Assembly (NCBI RefSeq): GCF_023016525.1
Contig: NZ_JALKCG010000001.1
Span: 1,116,001 to 1,180,000 of the forward strand
DNA: 64,000 bases
Reading direction: 5' to 3'
DNA from: Ancylobacter koreensis
GTDB lineage: Bacteria > Pseudomonadota > Alphaproteobacteria > Rhizobiales > Xanthobacteraceae
Below are positions 42,011-52,685 of the stretch, in pieces (the stretch's first letter is position 1; every line of letters begins with the position of its first letter). The notes under the pieces are model-generated. The model was not told the DNA's origin, made no database searches, and was given only the letters and a program-made list of their open reading frames with translations. Both the position numbers and the translations under genes were made by a program.

Positions 42011-42771
42011 GACGGCGTTCCTGTCAGGCTCGTTTCACGCGCGAGAAAAGCGCGCGCCTTGTCCAGATCCTCCGGCGTGTCGACGCCGAGCGGGACGGTA
42101 TCGACGATGGCGACGTCGATCCGCATGCCGGCCTCCAGCGCGCGAAGCTGCTCCAGCTTCTCGCGGCTCTCCAGCGGCGAAGGCGGCAGCGCGACGAATC
42201 GCTCCAGCGCCGCCCGCCGGTAGGCATAAAGGCCGATATGGTGGAACAGCGGGCCCTCGCCATGCGGGGCAGTGGCGCGGGAGAAATACAGCGCGCGCAG
42301 CCGGCGGGGCGCGACCGGGCTGCCGATCACCTTCACCACGTTGGGGTTGGTGCGTTCGTGCGGGTCGGTGATCTCGGCGGTCAGCGTGCCGATATCCACC
42401 ATCGGATCGTCGATGAGGTCGACGGCGGCGCGGATCAGCGCCGGGTCGATGGTCGGCAGGTCGCCCTGCACGTTGACGATGCGCGTGGCGCGGCCATCCG
42501 GGTCGACATGGCCAAGCGCCTCGAAGATGCGGTCGGAGCCCGAGGCGTGGTCGGGGCGGGTCATGACGACGGCGAATCCGGCGTTTTCCACCGCTTTGCG
42601 CACGTCCTCGTCGTCGGTCGCCACCACCACGCGGCCGATCTGCGCCGCGGCGGAACGCCGCGCCACCTCGACGATCATCGGCCGGCCGCCGAGGTCGGCG
42701 AGCGGCTTTCCCGGCAGCCGGGTTGAGGCCATGCGGGCTGGAATAAGAATAAGTGTGTCCTGGGCGGACAT
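42007..42771 (-). CDS. kdsB: 3-deoxy-manno-octulosonate cytidylyltransferase (CMP-KDO synthetase)
   Basis: A 254-residue enzyme that activates KDO with CTP for lipopolysaccharide core synthesis. The N-terminal nucleotide motif [15 protein letters not shown] (11-25), V-V-V-A-T-D-D, N-V-Q-G-D-L-P and the H-I-G-L-Y-A-Y-R-R segment are all present. It is the upstream gene of the kdsB-pheA pair and is divergent from the cytochrome c gene across a 221-base spacer with the inverted repeat GGTTGC-N3-GCAACC (42856-42870). Confidence 0.95.
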   Translation of the reverse strand: MSAQDTLILIPARMASTRLPGKPLADLGGRPMIVEVARRSAAAQIGRVVVATDDEDVRKAVENAGFAVVMTRPDHASGSDRIFEALGHVDPDGRATRIVNVQGDLPTIDPALIRAAVDLIDDPMVDIGTLTAEITDPHERTNPNVVKVIGSPVAPRRLRALYFSRATAPHGEGPLFHHIGLYAYRRAALERFVALPPSPLESREKLEQLRALEAGMRIDVAIVDTVPLGVDTPEDLDKARAFLARETSLTGTPS

Positions 42772-42992
42772 TTCAGGGCCTTGTCACCGTCACATAGCGC
42801 GCCCGCGCGCCGGCCCTCAGGGTGGCGAAACGTAGCACCGCGGCGCGCTTATACGGGTTGCACGGCAACCGTCAAAATGATTAGTTCCGCCGCGCCATTG
42901 GCGGTCGACGCAGGCGGCTGTTACATTTGCGCGCGGGGCGTTGGCGGGCCAGCCGGATGGTCGCCGCGTCGGGTGAGGGAGCTAATATTTCG

Positions 42993-43766
42993 ATGGACAG
43001 CTTCGAGCTGAACAAGATTGCTGGTGCGGTTCTGGGTGTGCTCACCTTCACGCTCGGCCTGAACGTGTTCGCCGACATCCTGTTCTCCAGCCATGCGCCT
43101 GAGAAGGCCGGTTTCGAGATCGCCGTGCAGGAGGAACTGACGGGCCAGGCCGAGGCCGCCCCGTCCGTCGTGCCGCTTCCCCTGCTGCTCGCCTCCGCGA
43201 GCCCCGAGAAGGGCGCGGCCGTCGCCAAGAAGTGCGCCGCCTGCCACAACTTCGTCGAAGGCGCCGGCGCCAAGGTCGGTCCGGACCTCTACGGAGTCGT
43301 TGGCCGCCCGGTCGCCAGCGCGGAAGGTTTCGCCTATTCCGCCGCGCTGAAGGCGCATGGCGGCAACTGGACCTTCCAGGACCTGTCCGACTTCATCAAG
43401 AACCCGAAGGCCGATGTTCCCGGCACCGCGATGGGCTTCGCCGGCATCGCCAAGGACACCGAGCGCGCCGACCTTCTGGTCTATCTGAACACGCTCTCGC
43501 ACAGCCCGCAGCCGCTGCCCAAGCCCGAGGAGGCCGCCCCGGCCGCCGCTCCTGCGGCTGCCGAGCCGGCGCCCGCCGCTCCCGCGCCGGCGGCTGCTCC
43601 GGCTCCTGCCGCCCCGGCTCCGGAAGCCCCTGCCGTTGCCCCGGCGCCCGCGCCCGAGGCCACTCCGGCTCCCGCGCCGGAAGCACCTGCGGCTCCGGCT
43701 CCCGAGGCGGCGCCCCCCGCGCCGGCTCCCGAGACGCCGGCTCCGGCAGCGCCCACGACTCCCTGA
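42993..43766 (+). CDS. Membrane-anchored cytochrome c (CycM-like) with Ala/Pro-rich tail
   Basis: A 257-residue class I cytochrome c. Residues ~10-32 form an uncleaved N-terminal anchor, the heme-attachment site is C-A-A-C-H (81-85) and the axial Met is in G-T-A-M-G-F-A-G (M147). This is the CycM/c552 layout that shuttles electrons between the bc1 complex and aa3 oxidase. Unusually, residues ~175-257 are an Ala/Pro/Glu-rich low-complexity tail. The ATG at 42993 follows GAGGGAGC. Two strong hairpins follow the stop. Confidence 0.9.
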   Translation: MDSFELNKIAGAVLGVLTFTLGLNVFADILFSSHAPEKAGFEIAVQEELTGQAEAAPSVVPLPLLLASASPEKGAAVAKKCAACHNFVEGAGAKVGPDLYGVVGRPVASAEGFAYSAALKAHGGNWTFQDLSDFIKNPKADVPGTAMGFAGIAKDTERADLLVYLNTLSHSPQPLPKPEEAAPAAAPAAAEPAPAAPAPAAAPAPAAPAPEAPAVAPAPAPEATPAPAPEAPAAPAPEAAPPAPAPETPAPAAPTTP

Positions 43767-43768
43767 GA

Positions 43769-43796
43769 AAAGGCGCGCCGCAGGGCGCGCTTTTTT
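43769..43796 (+). terminator. Rho-independent terminator of the cytochrome c gene
   Basis: A GC-rich stem (GGCGCGC/GCGCGC with a short CGCAGG loop) is followed by six T residues, and preceded by four A residues, 3 bases after the stop codon. Confidence 0.85.
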
Positions 43797-43808
43797 CACG
43801 ATCACGTC

Positions 43809-43839
43809 AGGCCGGCGACGCAATGCGTCGCCGGCCTTA
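43809..43839. terminator. Second strong hairpin after the cytochrome c gene
   Basis: GGCCGGCGACGCA and its perfect inverted copy form a 13-bp or longer stem with almost no loop, followed by TTATTCTTTT on the plus strand. It may be a backup terminator. Confidence 0.7.
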
Positions 43840-43962
43840 TTCTTTTCCGAAGCGCGCCCTTCATAGTTGCCGTTCCCGATCGTCGCCAAAGCGTCGGCGA
43901 TCGGTATTGTGGAACGGATGCGCCCGCATCGACGTGCAAGGACGTGCAAGAGGGATATGTGC

Positions 43963-45897
43963 ATGCAGAACCGGCCCCGTCGCCCCGACATCTCCGCTTC
44001 CGCCCCCGCCGCCCGGCGTCCGGCGGGGAGGCTGCCGGCGGGGAGGCTGCCCGCGCTCGCCGCCGTTCTGCTCGGCCTGTGCCTGACGGCTGCGCCGTTG
44101 ATGGCGCAGGAGGGCACGGCGCCGTCGGCGCCGCAGTGGCGGCACGGCCTGTCACTGATGGGGCAGCCGAAATACCCGGCCGATTTCAAGCATTTCGACT
44201 ATGTGAACCCGCAGGCGCCGAAGGCCGGCCTGCTGCGTCTCTCGGTCGACGGCACCTTCGATTCGCTGAACGACATCGTGCCGCGCGGCACGCCGGCGTC
44301 CGGGCTCCAGCTTATCTACGACACGCTGATGACCACCGCCTATGACGAGGTGGCGACCGAATATGGCCTGCTCGCCGAGGCGGTCAGCTACCCCGCCGAC
44401 TTCTCCTCCGTCACCTACCGTCTGCGCCCCGAGGCAAAGTGGCACGACGGCCAGCCGGTGACGGCGGACGACGTGGTGTGGTCTTTCGAGCAACTGACCA
44501 AGAACAACCCGCGTCAGGCCTATTACTACAGCCATGTGAAGTCGGCGGCGAAGACGGGCGAGCGCGAGGTGACCTTCACCTTCGACCAGGCGGGGAACCG
44601 CGAGCTGCCGCAGATCGTCGGCCAGATCCGCGTCATGCCCAAGCACTGGTGGACCGGCACGGACGCCAACGGCAAGCCGCGCGACATCAGCCAGGGCACG
44701 CTGGAGATCCCGCTCGGCTCCGGCCCCTACAAGGTGAAGCAGGTCACCCCCGGCCGTTCGATCTCTTTCGAGCGGGTGCCGGACTACTGGGGCGCCGATC
44801 TGCCCGTGAACATCGGCACGAACAATTTCGCCGAGCAGCGCTACGAGTATTTCCGCGACAACACGGTAGAGCTCGAAGCCTTCAAGGGCGACCAGTACGA
44901 TTTCCGCGTCGAGACGTCGGCCAAGGATTGGGCGACCGCGTATGATTTCCCGGCGGTAAAGGCTGGCAAGGTGGTGCTCGAAGAGTTCCCCGACCGTGCC
45001 TCGGGCTCCATGCAGGCCTTCGTGCCGAACCTGCGCCGCGAGAAGTTCCAGGACCAGCGCGTGCGCCGGGCGCTGAACTACGCGCTCGATTTCGACGGCA
45101 TGAACCGCACCCTGTTCTTCGGCCAGTACAAGCGCACGTCGAGCTATTTCCAGAACACCGAGCTCGCCTCCTCTGGTCTGCCGACCGGCAAGGAGCTGGA
45201 AATCCTTCAGAGCGTGAAGGACCAGGTGCCCGCCAGCGTCTTTACCCAGCCCTACGAAAATCCCCCCGCCGGCGGCGAGGATGTGCGCCGCGCCAATCTG
45301 CGCGAAGCGGCGAAGCTGCTTCGCGAGGCCGGCTACGAGATCAAGGGCGGCAAGCTGGTGAACGCCAAGGGCGAGCCCTTCACCATCGAGTTCCTGCTGG
45401 CCAGCCCCGCCTTCGAGCGTGTCGCACTGTTCTACAAGCCGACTCTGGAGCGCCTCGGCATCACCGTGAACGTCCGCCAGGTCGACATCTCGCAATACAT
45501 CAACCGGCTGCGCGCCCGCGACTTCGACATCATCATCACCGGCTGGGGCCAGTCGCTCTCGCCCGGCAACGAGCAGCGCGATTTCTGGGGTTCGGCGGCG
45601 GCCGACCGCGAGGGCTCGTCCAATTATGCCGGCATCAAGGATCCCGGTATCGACGCGCTGATCGAGAAGGTGATTTACGCCAAGGACCGCGAGGAACTGG
45701 TCGCTGCCACCCACGCGCTCGACCGCGTGCTGCTGGCGCATGACTATGTGATCCCGAGCTGGAACTACCCGGCCACCCGCACCGCCCGCTGGAACCGCTT
45801 CGGCCGCCCGGAGAAGCTGCCCGAATATTCCTTCGGCTTCCCGGACATCTGGTGGTGGGACGCGGCGCTCGCTGCCAAGACCGGGGGTACGCAGTGA
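43963..45897 (+). CDS. yejA: YejA-type extracellular solute-binding protein (family 5), first of two
   Basis: A 644-residue periplasmic binding protein of the ABC oligopeptide/microcin C group. The basic N-terminus is followed by a signal (P-A-L-A-A-V-L-L-G-L-C-L-T-A-A-P-L-M-A-Q). The mature start R-H-G-L-S-L-M-G-Q-P-K-Y-P-A-D-F is the YejA signature, followed by the D-Y-V-N-P-Q-A-P-K-A-G block. The n-region holds a 15-bp tandem DNA repeat (44021-44050, peptide P-A-G-R-L-P-A-G-R-L-P-A). The ATG at 43963 has AGAGGGA at better spacing than the one at 43957. It heads the Yej importer operon. Confidence 0.9.
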   Translation: MQNRPRRPDISASAPAARRPAGRLPAGRLPALAAVLLGLCLTAAPLMAQEGTAPSAPQWRHGLSLMGQPKYPADFKHFDYVNPQAPKAGLLRLSVDGTFDSLNDIVPRGTPASGLQLIYDTLMTTAYDEVATEYGLLAEAVSYPADFSSVTYRLRPEAKWHDGQPVTADDVVWSFEQLTKNNPRQAYYYSHVKSAAKTGEREVTFTFDQAGNRELPQIVGQIRVMPKHWWTGTDANGKPRDISQGTLEIPLGSGPYKVKQVTPGRSISFERVPDYWGADLPVNIGTNNFAEQRYEYFRDNTVELEAFKGDQYDFRVETSAKDWATAYDFPAVKAGKVVLEEFPDRASGSMQAFVPNLRREKFQDQRVRRALNYALDFDGMNRTLFFGQYKRTSSYFQNTELASSGLPTGKELEILQSVKDQVPASVFTQPYENPPAGGEDVRRANLREAAKLLREAGYEIKGGKLVNAKGEPFTIEFLLASPAFERVALFYKPTLERLGITVNVRQVDISQYINRLRARDFDIIITGWGQSLSPGNEQRDFWGSAAADREGSSNYAGIKDPGIDALIEKVIYAKDREELVAATHALDRVLLAHDYVIPSWNYPATRTARWNRFGRPEKLPEYSFGFPDIWWWDAALAAKTGGTQ

Positions 45898-47915
45898 GCG
45901 GCGCGGGAAGGGGCTCGTCGTCATCCCGGCCGCAACCGGAGAGCCGGGACCGCCCGCTCTGTCTGTCGTCGGAGCGCGATCCCGGATCGGTCGTTCCGGC
46001 CGTCCGGGATGACATCCTTTTCATCTCCCGCCGCACGTTGCTCGCGCTGGCGGCCGGAGCCGGGTCCGCCCTCGCCCTGCCGCGCGGCGCCTCCGCGCAG
46101 GATGCGGCGCCCGTCGATGCGGTGCCCGGAGTGCCGACCTCCGCATCGGCCGAGCGTCACGGCCTCTCCGTCTTCGGCGACCTGAAATACCCCGCCGACT
46201 TCACCCATTTCGATTATGTTGACCCCGCCGCGCCCAAGGGCGGCACCTTCTCGCAGATCGGCTCGACGGCGGCGTTCAACCAGTCCTTCCAGACCTTCAA
46301 CTCGCTGAATGGCTACATCCTCAGGGGCGACGGCGCGCAGGGCATCGACCTGACCTTCGACACGCTGATGACACGCGCCTTCGACGAGCCGGACGCGATC
46401 TACGGCCTGGTGGCCCGCAGCGTTTCCGTCTCGCCCGATGGCACACTCTACCGCTTCCGCCTGCGCCCGGAGGCCCGCTTCCACGATGGCTCGAAGCTGA
46501 CCGCGCAGGACGTCGCGTTCTCGCTGAACCTGCTCAAGGAAAAGGGCCACCCGATCATCGCGCAGAACCTGCGCGACCTGACCGGCGCCGAGGCCGAGGG
46601 CGAGGAGGTCGCGGTGCTGCGCTTCGCCCCGACGCGGGCGCGCGACGTGCCGCTCTTCGCTGCTTCGCTGCCGATCTTCTCCAGGGCCTATTACAGCGTG
46701 AAGCCGTTCGAGGAGAGCACGCTGGAGCCGCCGCTCGGCTCGGGCCCCTACAAGGTCGGGCGCTTCGAGCCCGGCCGCTACATCGAGTACCAGCGCGATG
46801 CCGGCTACTGGGGGAACACGCTGCCGGTGAATGCCGGCGTGAACAATTTCGATGTGCTGCGCTACGAATATTTCCGCGACCGCGAGGTCGGGTTCGAGGC
46901 GTTCAAGGCGCGGACCTATCTGTTCCGGCAGGAATTCACCGCCCGCACCTGGGCGACCGGCTACGATTTCCCCGCGCTGCGCGAGGGCCGGGTGAAGCAG
47001 GCCGTGCTGCCTGACCGCACGCCCTCCGGCGCGCAGGGCTGGTTCCTCAACCTGCGCCGACCGCATTTCGCCGATCCGCGCGTGCGCGAGGCATTGTCCT
47101 ATGCTTTCGACTTCGAGTGGACCAACAAGAATCTGATGTTCGATGCGTATAAGCGCACGACCTCCTTCTTCGAGAATTCCGACCTCAAGGCGGAAGGCGA
47201 GGCGGGGCCGGACGAGGTGGCGCTGATCGACGCGCTGGGCAGCGCCGTCACGCCGGTGGAAATCGCGGTGCTGAAGGCACCGCCCTGGAGCCCGCCGGTT
47301 TCCGACGGTTCGGGGCAGGACCGCGCTTTGCTGCGCAAGGGCACCCAGCTTCTGCGCGAGGCCGGCTGGACGATCCGCGACGGGCGCCTCGTCGGCCCCG
47401 ACGGCAAGGGCCTGACCATCGAGTTCCTCGACGACGAGGGCTCGCTGGAACGCCACACCGCGCCCTTCATCAAGAATCTGCGGCTGCTGGGCATCGAGGC
47501 GAATTTCCGGCTCGTCGACCCCCCGCAATATCAGCGCCGGCTCAACGAGTTCGACTTCGACACCACGGTGCGGCGCTTCTCCGTTTCCACCGTCCCGGGC
47601 GAGTCGCTGCGCAACTATTTCGGCTCCGCCTCGGCAAAGATTTCCGGCTCGAACAACCTGTCGGGCATCGCCGATCCGCTCATCGACCTGCTGATCGAGA
47701 AGGTGATCGCCGCGCCGGACCGCGCGCAATTGCGCACCGCCTGCCGGGTGCTCGACCGGCGTCTGCGGGCTGGGCGCTACTGGGTGCCGCAATGGTACTC
47801 GGCCGAGTTCCGCATCGCCTTCTGGGACGAGTTCTCATGGCCCACCGCCGAGCGCCCGACCTATGCCCGCGCCATTCCCGAGATCTGGTCGGCGCGCACC
47901 CGTTCGGCGGGGTGA
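45894..47915 (+). CDS. YejA-type extracellular solute-binding protein, second copy, with Tat signal
   Basis: A paralogue of the preceding gene (H-G-L-S-V-F-G-D-L-K-Y-P-A-D-F start of the mature domain). Its export signal is twin-arginine type: I-S-R-R-T-L-L-A-L-A-A-G followed by a hydrophobic core and A-S-A-Q. No ATG lies in frame between the previous stop and the R-R; the only conventional start is a GTG overlapping the previous stop (GTGA), which gives 673 residues. The ~36 residues between this start and the Tat motif are encoded by a palindromic repeat element. It probably supplies a second ligand specificity to YejBEF. Confidence 0.85.
   Translation: MSGAGRGSSSSRPQPESRDRPLCLSSERDPGSVVPAVRDDILFISRRTLLALAAGAGSALALPRGASAQDAAPVDAVPGVPTSASAERHGLSVFGDLKYPADFTHFDYVDPAAPKGGTFSQIGSTAAFNQSFQTFNSLNGYILRGDGAQGIDLTFDTLMTRAFDEPDAIYGLVARSVSVSPDGTLYRFRLRPEARFHDGSKLTAQDVAFSLNLLKEKGHPIIAQNLRDLTGAEAEGEEVAVLRFAPTRARDVPLFAASLPIFSRAYYSVKPFEESTLEPPLGSGPYKVGRFEPGRYIEYQRDAGYWGNTLPVNAGVNNFDVLRYEYFRDREVGFEAFKARTYLFRQEFTARTWATGYDFPALREGRVKQAVLPDRTPSGAQGWFLNLRRPHFADPRVREALSYAFDFEWTNKNLMFDAYKRTTSFFENSDLKAEGEAGPDEVALIDALGSAVTPVEIAVLKAPPWSPPVSDGSGQDRALLRKGTQLLREAGWTIRDGRLVGPDGKGLTIEFLDDEGSLERHTAPFIKNLRLLGIEANFRLVDPPQYQRRLNEFDFDTTVRRFSVSTVPGESLRNYFGSASAKISGSNNLSGIADPLIDLLIEKVIAAPDRAQLRTACRVLDRRLRAGRYWVPQWYSAEFRIAFWDEFSWPTAERPTYARAIPEIWSARTRSAG
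45920..46013. repeat. Palindromic element, family A, inside the second binding-protein gene
   Basis: Begins GTCATCCCGG and ends CCGGGATGAC (94 bases), the same termini as the intergenic elements at 41.1 and 63.4 kb. It lies in frame between the GTG start and the Tat signal. Confidence 0.75.
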
Positions 47916-47943
47916 GGCATGTTCGCCGGTCGGCCTTGGTGGA

Positions 47944-48030
47944 CCGTCATCCCCGGGCCTGGCCCGGCGATCCATGCCTCCGGTTCGCGAGGCGAGTCGT
48001 GGATGGCCGGGTCAAGCCCGGCCATGACGG
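47944..48030. repeat. Palindromic element, family B, before yejB
   Basis: An 87-base element starting CCGTCATCCCCGGGC and ending GCCCGGCCATGACGG, with the inner GATGGCCGGGTCAAGCCCGG block shared with the element at 54116-54210. It occupies the 225-base gap between the second binding-protein gene and yejB, where no gene is supported. Confidence 0.85.
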
Positions 48031-48140
48031 CAAAGAGCGCAACCGCATCGCCGCGCATGAACGGACGTTAAGTTGACGCGGCTGCGGCCGCCCGCCACCT
48101 TGAGCGCCATGGCCGGAAAGGCCGGAGGAAGCCAGATCGC

Positions 48141-49247
48141 ATGCTCGCCTATATCGTCCGACGCCTCGCGCTGATGGTGCCGACCGTCATCGGCATCATG
48201 CTGGTCTCCTTCCTGGTGGTTCAGTTCGCTCCCGGCGGCCCCGTCGAGCGGGTGATCGCCGAATTGACCGGGCAGGGCACCTCCGCCACCGCCCGCATCT
48301 CCGGCGGCGGCGGCGATTTCGGCGGCATGCCGCAGAATTCTCCGGCCGGCGATCCGGTTTCCTCCAAATATCGCGGCGCGCAGGGGCTCGACCCCGCCTT
48401 CATCCAGCAACTGGAGAAGCAGTTCGGCTTCGACCGGCCGGCCCATGAGCGTTTCCTGAAGATGATGTGGGACTATGCCCGCTTCGACTTCGGCCGCTCC
48501 TATTTCCGCGACATCTCGGTCATCGACCTGATCGCCGAGAAGATGCCGGTTTCCATCTCGCTCGGCCTGTGGATGACGCTGATCACCTACGCGATCTCGA
48601 TCCCGCTGGGCATCGCCAAGGCGGTGCGCGACGGCTCGCGCTTCGACATGTGGACCTCGGCGATCATCATTGTCGGCTATGCGATACCGAGCTTCCTGTT
48701 CGCGGTGCTGCTCATCATCCTGTTCGCCGGTGGCTCGTTCTTCTCGTGGTTCCCCTTGCGAGGACTGACCTCGGACAATTGGGACCAGCTCTCGCTCGGC
48801 GCCAAGATCCTCGATTATTTCTGGCATCTCGCCCTGCCGATCACCTCCATGGTGCTGGGCGCCTTTGCCACCATGGCGCTGCTGACCAAGAATTCCTTCC
48901 TCGACGAGATCCGCAAGCAGTATGTCGTCACCGCGCGGATGAAGGGCCTCTCCGAACGGGCGGTGCTCTACCGCCACGTCTTCCGCAACGCGATGCTCAT
49001 CATCATCGCCGGCTTTCCCGGAGCGTTCGTGGCCGCCTTCTTCTCGGGCTCGCTGCTGATCGAGACCATCTTCTCGCTCGACGGGCTCGGCCTGCTGGGC
49101 TTCGAGAGCGTGCTCAACCGCGACTATCCCGTGGTGTTCGCCAATCTCTACATCTTCTCGCTGGTCGGGCTGGTGGTGAACCTGATCTCCGACCTCACCT
49201 ATACCTGGGTCGATCCGCGCATCGACTTCGACACGCGGGACGTCTGA
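48141..49247 (+). CDS. yejB: ABC transporter permease YejB
   Basis: A 368-residue inner-membrane permease of the oligopeptide/microcin C importer. It starts M-L-A-Y-I-V-R-R-L-A-L-M-V-P-T-V-I-G, typical of this subunit, has about six membrane segments and the EAA-loop region V-T-A-R-M-K-G-L-S-E-R-A-V-L-Y-R-H. GGAGGAAG precedes the ATG. It is followed at once by yejE. Confidence 0.92.
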   Translation: MLAYIVRRLALMVPTVIGIMLVSFLVVQFAPGGPVERVIAELTGQGTSATARISGGGGDFGGMPQNSPAGDPVSSKYRGAQGLDPAFIQQLEKQFGFDRPAHERFLKMMWDYARFDFGRSYFRDISVIDLIAEKMPVSISLGLWMTLITYAISIPLGIAKAVRDGSRFDMWTSAIIIVGYAIPSFLFAVLLIILFAGGSFFSWFPLRGLTSDNWDQLSLGAKILDYFWHLALPITSMVLGAFATMALLTKNSFLDEIRKQYVVTARMKGLSERAVLYRHVFRNAMLIIIAGFPGAFVAAFFSGSLLIETIFSLDGLGLLGFESVLNRDYPVVFANLYIFSLVGLVVNLISDLTYTWVDPRIDFDTRDV

Positions 49248-49249
49248 CG

Positions 49250-50409
49250 ATGGACGCCGCGAACGCCACCCTGCCGCCGACCGCCCCGGCCACGTCCGCG
49301 ACGCCCGCCCGCCCGCGCCTGTCGCCGCTCAACCAGCGCCGCTGGGCGAACTTCAAGCGCAACCGGCGTGGCTGGTGGAGCTTCTGGATCTTTTCTGTGC
49401 TCTTCATCCTGAGCCTGGGCGCCGAGTTCATCGCCAACGACAAGCCGTTCCTCGTCGAATATGACGGCGGCTATTATTTCCCGGGGCTCAAGGCCTATCC
49501 CGAGACGACCTTCGGCGGCGATTTCGAGACCGAGGCGGACTATCGCGATCCCTACCTACAGAAGCTCATCGCGTCGAGCGGCGGCTGGATGATCTGGCCG
49601 CCGATCCGCTATTCCTATTCGACGCATAATCTGGACCTTCCCACCCCCGCGCCGTCGCCTCCGACCTGGATGCTGACGGACGCGCAATGCGCGCCGGTGG
49701 TGGAGCGGCTGGGCCGCACCGGCGGCTGCGGCGCGCTGGAGTGGAACTGGCTCGGCACCGACGATCAGGGCCGCGACGTGCTGGCCCGGCTCATCTACGG
49801 CTTCCGCTTGTCGGTGCTGTTCGGCCTCGTGCTCACCATCATCTCCTCGGTGATCGGCGTGGCGGCGGGGGCAGTGCAGGGCTATTTCGGCGGCTGGACC
49901 GACCTTATCTTCCAGCGCGTCATCGAGATCTGGACCTCGATTCCCGCGCTCTACCTGCTGCTGATCATCTCCTCGATCCTCGCTCCCGGCTTCTGGGTGC
50001 TGCTCGGCATATTGCTGCTGTTCTCCTGGGTGTCGCTGGTCGGACTGGTGCGGGCCGAATTCCTGCGTGCGCGCAACTTCGAATATGTACAGGCGGCGCG
50101 CGCGCTGGGCGTGTCGAACCCGGTCATCATGTGGCGGCACCTGCTGCCCAACGCGATGGTGGCGACACTGACCATGCTGCCCTTCATCGTCTCGTCCTCG
50201 GTGATGACGCTGACCGCGCTGGACTTCCTCGGCTTCGGCCTGCCGCCCGGCTCGCCCTCGCTCGGCGAATTGCTGGCGCAGGGAAAATCCAACGTGCAGG
50301 CCCCCTGGCTTGGCCTCACCGGCTTCTTCACCGTGGCGATCATGCTGAGCCTGCTGATCTTCATCGGCGAGGCCGTGCGCGACGCCTTCGACCCCAGGAA
50401 GACCTTCCA

Positions 50410-50413
<4 letters not shown>
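49250..50413 (+). CDS. yejE: ABC transporter permease YejE
   Basis: A 387-residue second permease of the importer. A long N-terminal Pro/Ala leader is followed by S-P-L-N-Q-R-R-W-A-N-F-K-R-N-R-R-G-W-W-S, then a large periplasmic loop and the membrane core with the EAA-type A-A-R-A-L-G-V-S-N-P-V-I-M-W-R-H. The ATG lies 2 bases after the yejB stop and the gene overlaps yejF (GTGA). Confidence 0.92.
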
Positions 50414-52037
<1,624 letters not shown>

Positions 52038-52041
<4 letters not shown>

Positions 52042-52685
52042 GCGCACGCGCACGGCCGGAGCCGCTGGCCGACCGCGCGATTCCCGTCGAGACCAGCGCG
52101 CCGGAATCGGTCGGTACGGGCTTCCGCCCCTATCACCGCTTCCGGGCGACCTTTGCGGGTGCCGGCGGCGCGCCGCTCTCCCAGCAGCGCGACATATTGC
52201 GGGTCGGCCCGGTGGTCGGCGTGCTGGCCTACGATCCGGCCAAGGACTGCTTCGTGTTGATCCGCCAGTTCCGCCTCGGCGCCGAACTCGCCACCGGCAG
52301 CGGCGAACTGGTCGAGATCGCTGCCGGACTGATCGAGCCGGGCGAGGATGCCGCCGTGGCGGCCGGGCGGGAATGCCGAGAAGAGATCGGCGTCGCCCCG
52401 CGCGCGCTGCTGCCCATGCTCAGCTTCCTGCCGTCGCCCGGCGTCACCGACGAATTCGCCACGCTCTATCTCGGCCTCGTCGATTCGCGCGACGTGCCGG
52501 CCGAGGCCGGCGAGCCCGGCGAGACCGAGCACACGCGGCCGTTCCTCGTGCCGGTGGACGAGGCGATGGCGGAACTGGCCGCGCCGTTTCCCGCGCGCGT
52601 CGCCAATGGTTTCGTGCTGATCGCGCTGCAATGGTTCGCGCTGAACCGGGCGCGGGTGGCCGCCTTCGTGGCGGAGGCCGGCTAA
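52038..52685 (+). CDS. NUDIX hydrolase (ADP-ribose pyrophosphatase type)
   Basis: A 215-residue hydrolase. The Nudix box G-L-I-E-P-G-E-D-A-A-V-A-A-G-R-E-C-R-E-E-I-G-V (97-119, shown with its key G, E and REEIG residues) is complete. The E-L-V-E-I-A-A-G segment before it and the overall length fit the ADP-ribose or GDP-mannose pyrophosphatase group. Its ATG overlaps the yejF stop (ATGA), so it is expressed with the importer, though a functional link is not obvious. Confidence 0.9.

Noticed and set aside
47792-48076. Short plus-strand frame across the end of the second binding-protein gene
   Set aside because: It mostly translates the palindromic repeat element and has no support as a gene.
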